Assembly (NCBI RefSeq): GCF_030128825.1
Contig: NZ_CP119127.1
Location: forward strand, 1-64,000
Length of the DNA: 64,000 nucleotides
DNA from: Sphingobium sp. WTD-1
GTDB taxonomy: Bacteria; Pseudomonadota; Alphaproteobacteria; Sphingomonadales; Sphingomonadaceae
Reading direction: 5' to 3'
Both the position numbers and the translations under genes were made by a program. Below, in pieces: positions 19,076 through 28,340 of the stretch (position 1 is the stretch's first letter; each line of letters opens with the position of its first letter). The notes under the pieces are model-generated. The model was given only the letters and a program-made list of their open reading frames with translations. It did no database searches and was not told the origin of the DNA.

Positions 19076-20629
19076 ATGCGGTTGGCCGCTTCCCTGACCT
19101 TCGCCTCCCTCCTCACTTTGCCCCACCCTGCCCTCGCCCAGAAGGACGGCGCGCCCGACGCCGCCAAGCAGCATGCCGAGCAGATAGCGGACGAGATCGC
19201 CAAGAACTGGGCCAACGCCCCGGTCGAGGAAGTGACCAAGACCAGCAAGGGCACGGCGAGCGTCGACGGCAAGTCGATCGCCTACACCGCGACGGCCGGC
19301 ACGCTGACCATCCGCGACGCACAGGGCAAGCCGACCGCCAGCGTCTTCTACACCGCCTATACCGCGCCGGGTAAGCACCGCCCGCTGACCTTCTTCTACA
19401 ATGGCGGTCCCGGATCGGCCTCGCTGTGGCTGCGCATGGGCAGCTTTGCACCCGACCATGTCCGCACCGGCAATCCCGAAGCGGTCGCGCCCGCGCCCTT
19501 CGACGTCGGCCCCAATCCCGACAGCCTGATCGGCAGCACAGACATGGTGTTCCTGGACGCGGTGGGATCGGGCTATTCGCGGCCGCTGGGCGACGCCAAG
19601 GGCGCCGACTTCTATGGCGTCGACCAGGATGTCGATGCCTTTGCCAAGGCGATCCTGCGCTACACCACGAAGAATGGCCGCTGGGGCGACCCCAAATATA
19701 TTTTCGGCGAAAGCTATGGCACCACCCGATCGGGCGCGCTCGCCTATCAGCTGGAAGATCGCGGCATGGCGCTGAACGGCGTCATCCTGCTGTCGTCGAT
19801 CATGAATTACGGCATCCGCCAGTCGGGCTTCGACACCATCCATATCGGCTATCTGCCCAGCTATGCGGCGACCGCCTGGTATCATAATCGCGTGCCGGGC
19901 GGCCGCCCGGCCAGCCTGGAAGCCTTTGTCGAGGAAGCGCGCCAGTTCGCCAACGGCCCCTATGCCGCCGCGCTGTTGAAGGGCCAGGACATCAGCGCCC
20001 AGGAAGAGGACGCCGTCGCCCAGCAGATGAGCCGCTTCACCGGCCTGTCGGTGGATTATCTCAAGCGCGCCAATCTGCGCGTCAGCCTCAGCCGCTTTCG
20101 CAAGGAATTGCTGCGCGACGGGCGCGAGACGCTGGGCCGGTTCGACAGCCGCTACAAGGGGATCGACGAGGATGCGGCGGGCGAGGATCCCGAATATGAT
20201 CCGTCGGATACCGCTATCAGCGGCCTTTATGTCGGCAGCTTCCTGGATCAGCTGACCAACAAGCTCGGCTATCAGACCGACCTCAGCTATCGGCTGAGCG
20301 CGCGGGAGGGCGGCGCCTTCAACTGGGACTGGAGCCATGAGCCGCCGTCGGGCCGCAAGCAGAATGTCGCCGACGTCACCGCCGACCTCAGCACCGCGAT
20401 GCGCATCAACCCGCATCTGCGCGTGCTGTCGCTCAACGGCTATTATGACATGGCGACGCCCTTCTTCTCGACCGAACGCGACCTGAAGCACATGATGCTG
20501 GAGCCCGCGCTGCGGCCGAACCTGCAGTTCAAATATTATCCGGCGGGCCACATGGTCTATCTGAACCCGGAAGCGCTGCACCAGATGCGGCTGGATATGG
20601 AACGCTACTACGCCGAGGGCGCGCGCTGA
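19076..20629 (+). CDS. S10 family serine carboxypeptidase-like exported peptidase
   Basis: A 517-residue protein with a clear signal peptide (MRLAASLTFASLLTLPHPALA, cut before Q). Carboxypeptidase S10 features are the NGGPGSASLWLRMG oxyanion region, the nucleophile in FGESYGTTR, a candidate catalytic Asp in LNGYYDMATP, and the catalytic His in YPAGHMVYL near the C-terminus. It should remove C-terminal residues from peptides in the periplasm or outside. The ATG at 19076 is preceded by AAAAGGA. It stands alone; a GC-rich palindromic repeat follows it. Confidence 0.92.
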   Translation: MRLAASLTFASLLTLPHPALAQKDGAPDAAKQHAEQIADEIAKNWANAPVEEVTKTSKGTASVDGKSIAYTATAGTLTIRDAQGKPTASVFYTAYTAPGKHRPLTFFYNGGPGSASLWLRMGSFAPDHVRTGNPEAVAPAPFDVGPNPDSLIGSTDMVFLDAVGSGYSRPLGDAKGADFYGVDQDVDAFAKAILRYTTKNGRWGDPKYIFGESYGTTRSGALAYQLEDRGMALNGVILLSSIMNYGIRQSGFDTIHIGYLPSYAATAWYHNRVPGGRPASLEAFVEEARQFANGPYAAALLKGQDISAQEEDAVAQQMSRFTGLSVDYLKRANLRVSLSRFRKELLRDGRETLGRFDSRYKGIDEDAAGEDPEYDPSDTAISGLYVGSFLDQLTNKLGYQTDLSYRLSAREGGAFNWDWSHEPPSGRKQNVADVTADLSTAMRINPHLRVLSLNGYYDMATPFFSTERDLKHMMLEPALRPNLQFKYYPAGHMVYLNPEALHQMRLDMERYYAEGAR

Positions 20630-20642
20630 TCTGATTTCCCGT

Positions 20643-20732
20643 CGTCATTCCCGCGAAGGCGGGAACCCATCTCCTGAGTTGGCGCATAGTTGCATCGTCG
20701 GGAGATGGATCCCCGCTTGCGCGGGGATGACG
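20643..20732. repeat. Paired REP-like palindromic repeat
   Basis: Two REP-type units face each other. The first runs CGTCATTCCCGCGAAGGCGG from 20643, and the second is its near-complement ending CGCGGGGATGACG at 20732. Each unit is also internally palindromic. It fills the gap between convergent genes and could stabilise both mRNA ends. Confidence 0.8.
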
Positions 20733-20739
20733 GCGAGGG

Positions 20740-21438
20740 TCAGTAGCGCAGCTTCGGATACCAGTCGGCCGGGCGGCCCTGCGGCGTCAGGTCGAGGATC
20801 GACCAGAGCGCGGCGATATCCGGCGCGTCGCGGGGATCCTGGCCGGGGTCGGCCATTTCGCGGCCCATCTCGCTCATCCAGAAGAGCCGCACCTGATCGC
20901 CGTCGCGGCGATAGACGATCAGCGCAGGATATTCGCCGTCCGGCTGGAGCAGGTCGAGGTCGCGGGCATAATCGTCGCCGATCGTCTGGATGAAGTCGGT
21001 GTTGCGCCAGCCCCGCTCCTGCGCGAAGGCGAATTGCCGTTCGACCGGGCTGCGGCTCAGTATCTTGTAGGCGACGCGCTGCTTGATGTCGGCGGCATTG
21101 CCATCGACCGCGCCGATCCAGTTGGTACACATCGGGCAGGGCCGCTCGCGTTCGGGCCCATACATCCAATAGTAACTGACCAGCACATCCTTGTCGCCGA
21201 ACAGGTCGAGAAGGCCGACCTCGAAGCCCTGCTCGTCCTTGAAGCGATAATCCTTCGTAATCAGCGGGCCGGGCGGCAGCGCCTGGCGCTGGGCGGTCAG
21301 GCGGGTCATGTGGCGGCGAAAGTCGATCTCCGCCGCCAGCAGATCCTGCCGCGCCTTGGCATAATCCACGCTCTCGCCGGGGAATGCCGGCCGGCGATGC
21401 GCCGCCATGTCGGCGGCCGGTGTCAGTTGTTGGTCCAT
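20740..21438 (-). CDS. DUF899 thioredoxin-like protein
   Basis: A 232-residue cytosolic protein of the DUF899 family, which has a thioredoxin-like fold of unknown role. The segment RPCPMCTNWIGAVDG holds a CxxC where thioredoxins have their active site, and the surrounding FGDKDVLVSYYWMYG and IGDDYARDLDLL segments are typical of the family. The ATG at 21438 is preceded by AGAGAGG; the frame is open to 21486 but without similarity. It is downstream of actP on the same strand with a 45-base gap, so it may be read from the same transcript. Confidence 0.85.
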   Translation of the reverse strand: MDQQLTPAADMAAHRRPAFPGESVDYAKARQDLLAAEIDFRRHMTRLTAQRQALPPGPLITKDYRFKDEQGFEVGLLDLFGDKDVLVSYYWMYGPERERPCPMCTNWIGAVDGNAADIKQRVAYKILSRSPVERQFAFAQERGWRNTDFIQTIGDDYARDLDLLQPDGEYPALIVYRRDGDQVRLFWMSEMGREMADPGQDPRDAPDIAALWSILDLTPQGRPADWYPKLRY

Positions 21439-21482
21439 GGCCTCTCTCCTCCCGCGCCGAACGCGGCGCGGGAGGAGAAGGT

Positions 21483-23183
21483 TCAATGGTCGCTGGCGGC
21501 GAAGGCGCCGATGCCGGTTTCCGCCCGCACCCGCTGGGCCGGATAGCCCGCCTTGTCCACCGCCGCGCGGGGCGAGCGGTCGAGCCGGGAGATCAGCCAG
21601 ATGGCGATGAAGCCGGCCGGGACCGAGAAGATCGCCGCCGAACTATAGGGGAAAGGCGCCGGGCCAAGGCCGAAGGTGGTGGTCCACACCGCCGGCGACA
21701 GCAAGGTGAGAATGAAGGCCGTCAACAGCCCGATCGTGCCGCCCCAGGCCGCGCCACGGGTGGTGCAGCCGCTCCACAGCAGCGACAGGATCAGCACCGG
21801 GAAATTGCCCGACGCGGCGAGCGCGAAGGCGAGGCTGACCATGAAGGCGACATTCTGCTTTTCGAACACCAGCCCCAGCAGCACCGCCAGCGCGCCCAGC
21901 CCCAGCGTGGTGATCCGCGAGACGCGCAGTTCGTCGGCCGAATTGGCCCGCCCCTGTTTCAGCACCGTGGCATAGAGGTCATGGCTGACCGCCGAGGCGG
22001 CCGACAAGGTGAGCCCCGCCACCACCGCCAGGATGGTCGCGAAGGCGACCGCCGAGATAAAGCCGAGGAAGGCATTGCCGCCGACCGCATGGGCGAGATG
22101 GATCGCCGCCATGTTGCCGCCGCCACGCAGTGTGCCGTCGGCCATCTTGTAGCCGGCATCGGTGCCGACCAGGATGATCGCGCCGAAGCCGATGATGAAG
22201 GTGAGGATATAGAAATAGCCGATCCAGCCGGTCGCCCACAGCACCGACTTGCGCGCTTCCTTGGCATCGGGGACGGTGAAGAAGCGCATCAAGATATGCG
22301 GCAGGCCGGCCGTGCCCAGCATCAGCGCCAGGCCGAAGGAGATGGCCGAGACCGGATCCTTGATGAAGCCGCCGGGCGCCATGATCGCCCGGCCCTTTGC
22401 TGCGGCTTCGGCCGGGGTAGCACCGGCGGCCTGTGCCGCCGCGCTCTTCACCTCGACCGCGCGGGCAAACAGCGCTTCGAGCGAGAAGCCGAACTGGGCC
22501 AGAACCATCAGCGCCATGAAGCTGGCGCCGCCGAGCAGCAGCACCGCCTTGATGATCTGGACCCAGGTGGTCGCGCGCATGCCGCCGAACAGCACATAGA
22601 GCATCATCAGCGCGCCGACGATCACCACCGCCACCGCATAGGGCAGGCCGAACAGCAATTTGATGAGCTGCCCCGCGCCCACCATCTGCGCGATCAGGTA
22701 GAAGCTGACCACCAGCAGGGTAGAGATGGCCGCGAAGCTGCGCACCGGCGGCTGGGCGAAGCGGTAGGAAGCGACGTCGGCAAAGGTGAAGCGACCAAGG
22801 TTGCGCAGCCGCTCCGCCATCAGGAACAACAGGATCGGCCAGCCGACGAGGAAGCCGGTGGAATAGATCAGGCCATCATAGCCATCGGTGAATATCTGCG
22901 CCGATATGCCGAGGAATGAGGCCGCGGACATATAATCGCCCGCCATGGCGAGGCCGTTCTGGAAGCCGCTGATGCCGCCGCCGGCGGTGTAGAAGTCCGA
23001 CGCGGTGCGGGTGCGCGCGGCCGCCGCCTTGGTTATCCACAGGGTCAGGCCGACAAAGGCGACGAACATCGCGATCGCCACCCAGTTGATCGGCTGACGC
23101 TGCGCTTCCCCCTCCAGTGCGGCGGCGAAGGCGGGAGCGGGGAGCAGGGCAAGGGCGAGCGCGCCGGCAAGCCGCGCCCTCAT
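21483..23183 (-). CDS. actP: Cation/acetate symporter (sodium:solute symporter family)
   Basis: A 566-residue protein with a signal-like first helix and about thirteen membrane segments. ActP-group landmarks are [29 protein letters not shown], split here across the first two core helices, and the [15 protein letters not shown] loop. The family imports acetate and other short monocarboxylates with Na+ or H+. It overlaps the DUF485 gene by four bases (ATGA), the usual yjcH-actP pairing. Substrate identity is by family only. Confidence 0.9.
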   Translation of the reverse strand: MRARLAGALALALLPAPAFAAALEGEAQRQPINWVAIAMFVAFVGLTLWITKAAAARTRTASDFYTAGGGISGFQNGLAMAGDYMSAASFLGISAQIFTDGYDGLIYSTGFLVGWPILLFLMAERLRNLGRFTFADVASYRFAQPPVRSFAAISTLLVVSFYLIAQMVGAGQLIKLLFGLPYAVAVVIVGALMMLYVLFGGMRATTWVQIIKAVLLLGGASFMALMVLAQFGFSLEALFARAVEVKSAAAQAAGATPAEAAAKGRAIMAPGGFIKDPVSAISFGLALMLGTAGLPHILMRFFTVPDAKEARKSVLWATGWIGYFYILTFIIGFGAIILVGTDAGYKMADGTLRGGGNMAAIHLAHAVGGNAFLGFISAVAFATILAVVAGLTLSAASAVSHDLYATVLKQGRANSADELRVSRITTLGLGALAVLLGLVFEKQNVAFMVSLAFALAASGNFPVLILSLLWSGCTTRGAAWGGTIGLLTAFILTLLSPAVWTTTFGLGPAPFPYSSAAIFSVPAGFIAIWLISRLDRSPRAAVDKAGYPAQRVRAETGIGAFAASDH

Positions 23184-23521
23184 GCGCCATGATCCTTGAG
23201 GATGGCGGCCATCTGCGCGTCATGATGGCGGTTGGCATAAGCGACATAGAGGCCGGTCAAGGCGATCGCGAGCAGGATGAGGCCGAGGCCGATCGGAATG
23301 CCGATCGAGGTCACGCCATTGCCGATCGGCATGCCCAGCAGCGCCTTGTCGAAGGCGATCAGCGCCAGATAGCCGACAAAGGCGATGAAGATGATCGCCG
23401 ACAGCCACCAGCCCAGCCGCGCCCGCCGCGCCACCAGCTCGCCATAACGGGGATCGGCCGCCACCGCCGCGATCATCGCGGCCTGGGCATCGGCCGGGGC
23501 ACGCCCTTCCTGCTGCGTCAT
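23180..23521 (-). CDS. DUF485 small membrane protein, ActP partner
   Basis: A 113-residue protein with two membrane helices ([20 protein letters not shown] and [23 protein letters not shown]), typical of the DUF485/YjcH family. These genes nearly always precede actP; here the two overlap by four bases, implying translational coupling. It is assumed to help assembly or activity of the symporter, but its precise role is not established. Confidence 0.88.
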   Translation of the reverse strand: MTQQEGRAPADAQAAMIAAVAADPRYGELVARRARLGWWLSAIIFIAFVGYLALIAFDKALLGMPIGNGVTSIGIPIGLGLILLAIALTGLYVAYANRHHDAQMAAILKDHGA

Positions 23522-23674
23522 TCACTCTCCTCTGGTCTTTGCGCCATGCTAACCAGACGTCCCCCGATTGCAATGGCATGGCCCGAGCGCCTATATCCGT
23601 AAGGAGAGAGACTTGCAGCCTTACTGTTTTATGCACATATGACAGTCAGGCCGATCTGGCCCCTGGGAGATGAC

Positions 23675-24886
23675 ATGGCTTCGACCGCGCCGACCGCGAC
23701 CGCTGATACGCTGAACCTCACGCCGCCCGATCCGGTGCCGGTGGTCGCGCCCGAAAAGGCGGCGGGGCTGGTGCCGATCGACGACGACAAGCGATCCAAG
23801 CTGGACGAGAAGGTCGATGCCTTCATCGACGATCTGGTGGCGCAGGATGCCAATTCGCCCGCCTTCGGCCAGCGCGTCGACCAGCTGACCAATATGGGTC
23901 GCAAGGAAATCGCCGAGGCCGCCGGGCACAGCAACCGTTTCCTCGATCGGCCGGTGCGCGCGATGGACAGCGACAACAAGGTCGGTGCGGACCTGGCTGA
24001 ACTGCGCCGCACGGTCGAGGATCTGGATCCGGGCAAGCGCGGCAGCCTGACCGCGCCCAAGAAGCTGTTCGGCATCATTCCGTTCGGCAACAAGATGCGC
24101 GACTATTTCGACAGCTACAAGTCGAGCCAGACGCATATCAATTCGATCCTGGGCAGCCTCGCCAGCGGCAAGGATGTGCTGATCAAGGACAATGCCGCGA
24201 TCGACGTGGAACGCCAGAATATGTGGCAGACCATGGGCAAGCTGGAGCAGATGATCCACATCAGCAAGACCATGGACGCGCGCCTCGAGTCCAAAGCGCT
24301 GGAGCTGGATTCGACCGATCCGACCAAGGCCAAGGCGATCCGCGAGAGCGCACTCTTCTACATCCGCCAGCGCACCCAAGACCTGCTGACCCAGATGGCG
24401 GTCACGGTGCAGGGCTATCTGGCGCTGGACCTGGTGAAGAAGAATAATGTCGAGCTGGTGAAGGGCGTGGACCGCGCCAGCACCACCACCGTCGCCGCGC
24501 TGCGCACCGCCGTGACCGTGGCGCAGGCGCTGGTCGGCCAGCGGCTGGTGCTGGAACAGATCACCGCGCTCAACACCACCACCGCCAACATCATCGATTC
24601 GACCGGCGAACTGCTCAAGAGCCAGACCGCGCAGATTCACGAGCAGGCTGCGAGCAGCACGATCCCGATCGAGACGTTGCAGCGCGCCTTCCAGAATATC
24701 TACGACACGATGGACAATATCGACACGTTCAAGCTCAAGGCCCTCGAAAACATGAAGACGACGGTCAATGTGCTGTCGAACGAGGTGGAAAAGTCCAAGG
24801 GCTATATCGCCCGGTCCGAAGGCCAGGCCCAGGCCGCCAAGGAAGCGCGGGCAGAAAACCCGCTGCTGAGCGCGATCGAGGGATAA
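23675..24886 (+). CDS. telA: Toxic anion resistance protein, TelA/KlaA family
   Basis: A 403-residue, largely helical cytosolic protein of the TelA (KlaA/YaaN) family. The body from about residue 60 is a series of long coiled-coil-like helices, with family segments such as LFGIIPFGNKMRDYFDSY and the late IPIETLQRAFQNIYDTMD. Members are linked to tellurite and other stress resistance, but the mechanism is unsettled. ATG 23675 has a GGGAGA ribosome-binding sequence; the frame is open to 23639. An XpaC-like gene follows after a palindromic repeat, matching the xpaC-telA pairing known in other bacteria. Confidence 0.88.
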   Translation: MASTAPTATADTLNLTPPDPVPVVAPEKAAGLVPIDDDKRSKLDEKVDAFIDDLVAQDANSPAFGQRVDQLTNMGRKEIAEAAGHSNRFLDRPVRAMDSDNKVGADLAELRRTVEDLDPGKRGSLTAPKKLFGIIPFGNKMRDYFDSYKSSQTHINSILGSLASGKDVLIKDNAAIDVERQNMWQTMGKLEQMIHISKTMDARLESKALELDSTDPTKAKAIRESALFYIRQRTQDLLTQMAVTVQGYLALDLVKKNNVELVKGVDRASTTTVAALRTAVTVAQALVGQRLVLEQITALNTTTANIIDSTGELLKSQTAQIHEQAASSTIPIETLQRAFQNIYDTMDNIDTFKLKALENMKTTVNVLSNEVEKSKGYIARSEGQAQAAKEARAENPLLSAIEG

Positions 24887-24909
24887 TCATGATAATGGCA
24901 CACCCCTTC

Positions 24910-24973
24910 CCGTTCGGTTCGAGCCTGTCGAGAACCGTTGCGCGAGGGTTCTCGACAGGCTCGAACCGAACGG
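24910..24973. repeat. Long perfect inverted repeat (27-bp arms)
   Basis: Arms 24910-24936 and 24947-24973 are perfect complements around a 10-base loop; the left arm begins CCGTTCGGTTCGAGCCTGTC. This is a dispersed intergenic palindrome common in sphingomonad genomes (established impression, not checked here). It lies between telA and the XpaC-like gene, where it could form an mRNA hairpin that tunes expression of the second gene. Confidence 0.85.
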
Positions 24974-24992
24974 ATTTGGGAGTCTCTTTGCG

Positions 24993-25703
24993 ATGAGCCG
25001 GTCCGACCGCGTGCTGGCCGATGCCGAGGCGGTGCTGCGCCGCCATAGCGAGCGCGGCAAGAGCCTGACCAGCCGCGCGCGCGAACGGCGCAACGCATCG
25101 ATCATGCGGCGGCTGGGCCGGATCGCTGGCGCCGCCTTCGCGATCATCATCGCCGCCATGGTCGCGGGCTGGTTCATGCCGCTGGGTACCAGTGGCGTGA
25201 TGATCGTGCTTGGCCTGCTGCTGGTCACCACGCTGTTCTTCGCGCTGCTGCCGGGCGAGCGCGCGGTCAGCCCGGACAAGCTGGCGGACACGGCGTTGAC
25301 CGCCCTGCCGCTGAAGACCGAAATCTGGCTGGAGAATCAGCGCAAGGCGCTGCCCGCGCCGGCGGTCACCCTGGTCGACAGCATCGGCGTCAAGCTGGAG
25401 ACGCTGGCGCCGCAGCTTGAACGGCTGGGCGAGCAGGATCCCGCCGCGCACGAGATTCGCACACTGCTGGCCGATCACCTGCCCGAACTGGTCACCGGCT
25501 ATCAGTCGATCCCCGCGCCACTGCGCCGCGAGGAACGCAATGGCCGCGTGCCCGAAAAGCAGTTGATCGAGGGGCTGTCCGTGATCGACGCCGAGATCGG
25601 CCGGATGAGCGAGCAGCTGGCGAGCGGCGATCTCGACAAGCTGGCGACCCAGAATCGTTTTCTGGAGCTGAAATATCAGGAGGCGAAGGAACTTGGCGCC
25701 TAG
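24993..25703 (+). CDS. XpaC-like membrane protein paired with telA
   Basis: A 236-residue protein: a basic N-terminus, two adjacent helices (residues about 47-88: AAFAIIIAAMVAGWFMPLG and VMIVLGLLLVTTLFFALLPG), then a helical cytosolic domain of some 145 residues ending EAKELGA. Gene order next to telA and this topology match the XpaC family (5-bromo-4-chloroindolyl phosphate hydrolysis protein), whose true function is unclear. The match is by context and architecture; direct homology was not tested. Confidence 0.65.
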   Translation: MSRSDRVLADAEAVLRRHSERGKSLTSRARERRNASIMRRLGRIAGAAFAIIIAAMVAGWFMPLGTSGVMIVLGLLLVTTLFFALLPGERAVSPDKLADTALTALPLKTEIWLENQRKALPAPAVTLVDSIGVKLETLAPQLERLGEQDPAAHEIRTLLADHLPELVTGYQSIPAPLRREERNGRVPEKQLIEGLSVIDAEIGRMSEQLASGDLDKLATQNRFLELKYQEAKELGA

Positions 25704-25721
25704 CGCCGTCTTCCTTCCTGC

Positions 25722-25877
25722 ATGATCCACCTCACCCTCATCATCGTCGATTTCCTGACGGGCCTGCTGGCCGCCGGGGCCTGGGCGCTGGCTTCGGCCG
25801 GCGGCGCGATCGCGGCCGTGGTGGGCGGCGGAGTGCTGGGCGTATCCTTGTTCCGACGGTGGCGACGGCGAGGCTGA
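25722..25877 (+). CDS. Small membrane protein (51 residues)
   Basis: A short frame of 51 codons, 18 bases after the XpaC-like gene. It is almost all hydrophobic (IIVDFLTGLLAAGAWALASA, then GGAIAAVVGGGVLGVSLF) with a strongly basic tail RRWRRRG, the pattern of a small inner-membrane protein with a cytosolic C-terminus. Codon use fits the neighbours. It could be the third member of the telA/xpaC operon. No clear ribosome-binding sequence is seen, so it may depend on coupling. Confidence 0.5.
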   Translation: MIHLTLIIVDFLTGLLAAGAWALASAGGAIAAVVGGGVLGVSLFRRWRRRG

Positions 25878-25959
25878 CGTAAGGTCAAGGCAGCGGTCCG
25901 CATCTTTAGGCCGCGATGCGGCCTACCCCTGTCGCCTTCGCTGTGCCATTCAATGCACC

Positions 25960-26855
25960 ATGACGACATTGCGCCCCTCCTCCGATCCGCGTCCGCTCGG
26001 GACAAGCGGAATTTCCGTCTCTCCCATCGCCTGGGGCATGTGGCGGCTTGCCGGTGAGAATGTCGCGGACGCACGCGCCAAGGTCGAGGCTGCGCTGGAT
26101 GCAGGCATCAGCCTGTTCGACACGGCGGACATTTATGGCTGCGACACGCCGGCTGGCTTTGGATCGGCCGAAACGCTGTTCGGCAGCATCCTGGCGGACG
26201 CGCCGGAACTGCGCCAAGCCATGGTCATCGCCACCAAGGGCGGTATCCGGCCAGCTATCCCCTATAATAGCGGCGCAGCTTATCTTGCCGAAGCGGTCGA
26301 TGCCTCCCTAACCCGCATGGGTATCGATCAGATCGACCTTTACCAGATTCATCGACGCGACTTTCTGACCCACCCGCAGGAGGTCGCTGCAAGCCTGATG
26401 CACATGGTCGAAGCCGGCAAGGTCCGCGCCATCGGCGTATCCAATTACGCGCCGCATGAACTCGATGCCTTGCAGGCATTTCTCGACCTGCCCATCGTCA
26501 GCACCCAGCCGGAATTTTCCGCCCTGCGCCCCGCACCGCTCTATGATGGTACGCTCGACCAGGCCATGGCTCGGGACATGACAGTGCTGGCCTGGTCGCC
26601 GCTCGGTGGCGGCCGGCTCGCCAAGGCGCTGCATCCTGCCGCAATCATGATTGCCGATCAGGCCGAACTTATGGCGTTGATATCACGGCGGCCGCCCTCT
26701 CATGGATCATGGTTCACCCGGCCCGCCCCATTCCCATCGTCGGCAGCCAATCGCCTGCACATATCGCCCGCAGCGCAGATGCCTTCAGGGTCGAATGGAG
26801 CCGTGCCCAATGGTATGGGGTGCTCGAAGCCGCGATCGGTGAAAGACTGCCATAG
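25960..26855 (+). pseudogene. Aldo/keto reductase, frameshifted
   Basis: The first 237 or so codons encode a typical aldo/keto reductase of the YdhF type: catalytic Asp/Tyr in LFDTADIYG, Lys in ATKGGIR, His in YQIHR, then NYAPHELDAL and LAWSPLGGG. Near 26,668-26,671 the frame shifts by one base. The expected C-terminus (YGVDITAAALSWIMVHPA, then IPIVGSQSPAHI) continues in the next frame to a stop at 26853-26855. Unless this is an assembly error, the gene is broken and would end in unrelated residues up to 26,937. It lies just outside the island border. Confidence 0.8.
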
Positions 26856-27298
26856 AATATCCCGCAGGCGGGAATGCGCGATCAAGCCGGTTCCCGCCGA
26901 TCTGCTGAGCCGCCAGTCTGCTGAGCCTGGGCCATGAAAGCCCCCCGCACCGGCCATCACCTTGGGCAGTCGCGGACCCATACCAACCATGCCGAACCCA
27001 GATCAGCCCAGCAAGCCAACAAAATCAGATATAGGAGACACCACGAACCCGATGGTTCGCAGTAATGGCGGAGAGGGAGGGAAGCGTTGAAGCTGCCCCG
27101 ATTTCGCGTGATTCGCGCCTGTCGATGGCAGCATCGCTATCAGGCTGGAGCGCCTGGGTGTAGCCCTAGTTCGAGGGACGCGCCTGGATTCGAACCGTCG
27201 CTGGCTCCATCGCTCCAGGCCATGATCTTGCACGTCATCATCGCCCAAGACGATCACCTGGGGCGGTGGAGATCATGGTGATCTGGAGGCGGGTATCT
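26856..27298. other. Gene-free junction between chromosome and island
   Basis: No credible gene is seen here. The first 210 bases are chromosomal spacer. The island border (attL core) is at 27066-27082 and the attachment left arm at 27083-27196. The remaining hundred bases up to the 91-residue gene show nothing recognisable. Confidence 0.6.
27066..27082 (-). repeat. attL core, direct repeat of tRNA-Ser 3' end
   Basis: TGGCGGAGAGGGAGGGA on the plus strand is identical to 46398-46414, the last 17 bases of the tRNA-Ser gene including CCA. The flanking left arm (27083-27196) recurs at 42922-43035 in inverted orientation with three mismatches. Confidence 0.87.
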
Positions 27299-27574
27299 TC
27301 AGTGGCGAGTTGCCCCGGCGGGAACTTCATCGTCATTGTCGAGGAAGGTTTCCATGCCCTCGGCGGCGACCGCCTGTGCGAAGGCTTCGAAGGCAGCCTC
27401 GTCCGTGTCGAACAGATCGTCCCAGACCGTCGATGTTCCGGCATCGTTGACGACTTCCAGCGCCCACTTCGGATCATGTTCGAGCCGATAGACGAGAACG
27501 CGGACGGTAATGCCATCTCGGCTAACGGTTCGGGACAAGGGGGACTCGATGATTGTAGGATCGGTGTCGGTCAT
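27299..27574 (-). CDS. Hypothetical island protein (91 residues)
   Basis: A small acidic protein beginning MTDTDPTIIESPLSRTVSRD. The middle (VRVLVYRLEHDPKWALEVV, then STVWDDLFDTDEAAFEAF) suggests a beta-strand part followed by helices. A CTGGAG ribosome-binding sequence precedes the ATG. It lies at the left end of the island next to a resolvase remnant, and its function is unknown. The opposite-strand frame here is a shadow. Confidence 0.65.
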   Translation of the reverse strand: MTDTDPTIIESPLSRTVSRDGITVRVLVYRLEHDPKWALEVVNDAGTSTVWDDLFDTDEAAFEAFAQAVAAEGMETFLDNDDEVPAGATRH

Positions 27575-27607
27575 GGTGATCTCCAGGAGCAGTCTAGGGA
27601 TGATATG

Positions 27608-27650
27608 TCAGGCCGCGAGCGCCCGATAGACCGATGCCCGCCCGATCCCC
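27608..27650 (-). pseudogene. Resolvase 3'-end remnant
   Basis: The minus strand encodes only the last residues IGRASVYRALAA and a stop, matching the C-termini of both resolvases in the island. The sequence upstream of it is unrelated. It marks a third resolvase copy lost by rearrangement. Confidence 0.7.
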
Positions 27651-27770
27651 ATCTAGGGCGCGTGGGTGCGGGGGGATAATGAACAAAGGGAGCGAGGGGG
27701 TGGCGGCTCGCCCTCGGAACGCCCACATGACGCGCTTGGCATGATCGGTCTGCTCACGTAATCCGTAGAT

Positions 27771-28340
27771 ATGTCCGCCCAAGATGAGCCTTCGCTAAAT
27801 TCGCTCCTGACGATCTTCAACATCACGAGAAAGGCGGAGCTTGTTGACCATTGCCGGGCTGCAGTGATCGGGAAATCTGACCTGGCGAACTTGATCTTGG
27901 CCTGCCAGATGCAGGCTGTTCCGATTGGGCACATCCCGATCTTCAAGCATCACCATCCTGAGCATTTGAACCCGACCGATGAAGATAGAGCGGCCTTCGC
28001 AGCGAACGGCGTGGGTAAGCTTTCGAAGGAAGCGCGAAAGTTCACCAACAAGATCGACCAGATGTTTGAACAGCGACGGCTATTTTGTGGCCACATGTTC
28101 CTGCCGCTGGAGTGGCCAGGGCACTGGCATTTGTTCTACTTCGACCAGCGAGATACCGACCAGCGCAACAACCACTGGGAGCATGGGAGCCACCTTCACC
28201 TGATGAATATGGTTACGCACCCACGCCTCTCGCCGGAAGCGCTCGCACAAAAGCTTGATGCCGAAGTCCGGCCCAAGTTGGGCGGAACGATCCATATCCG
28301 GTTTGATCGCGATAGCAATCAGGCGGCGAGCGCCCGGTAG
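27771..28340 (+). CDS. Hypothetical protein (189 residues)
   Basis: A cytosolic protein I do not recognise, beginning MSAQDEPSLNSLLTIFNITR. It is rich in His and aromatic residues (FKHHHPEHLNP, PGHWHLFYFDQRDTDQRNNH, EHGSHLHLMNM), which could bind metal. It has no signal or membrane segment. No good ribosome-binding sequence is seen. The last 22 bases overlap the resolvase gene end to end, so the final residues (NQAASAR) are read from resolvase DNA, which suggests that the end was created by recombination. Confidence 0.55.
   Translation: MSAQDEPSLNSLLTIFNITRKAELVDHCRAAVIGKSDLANLILACQMQAVPIGHIPIFKHHHPEHLNPTDEDRAAFAANGVGKLSKEARKFTNKIDQMFEQRRLFCGHMFLPLEWPGHWHLFYFDQRDTDQRNNHWEHGSHLHLMNMVTHPRLSPEALAQKLDAEVRPKLGGTIHIRFDRDSNQAASAR

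Noticed and set aside
20643..24973. Palindromic repeats as a CRISPR array
   Set aside because: The units are single or paired palindromes with no regular spacing or spacers, and no cas genes are present in the window.
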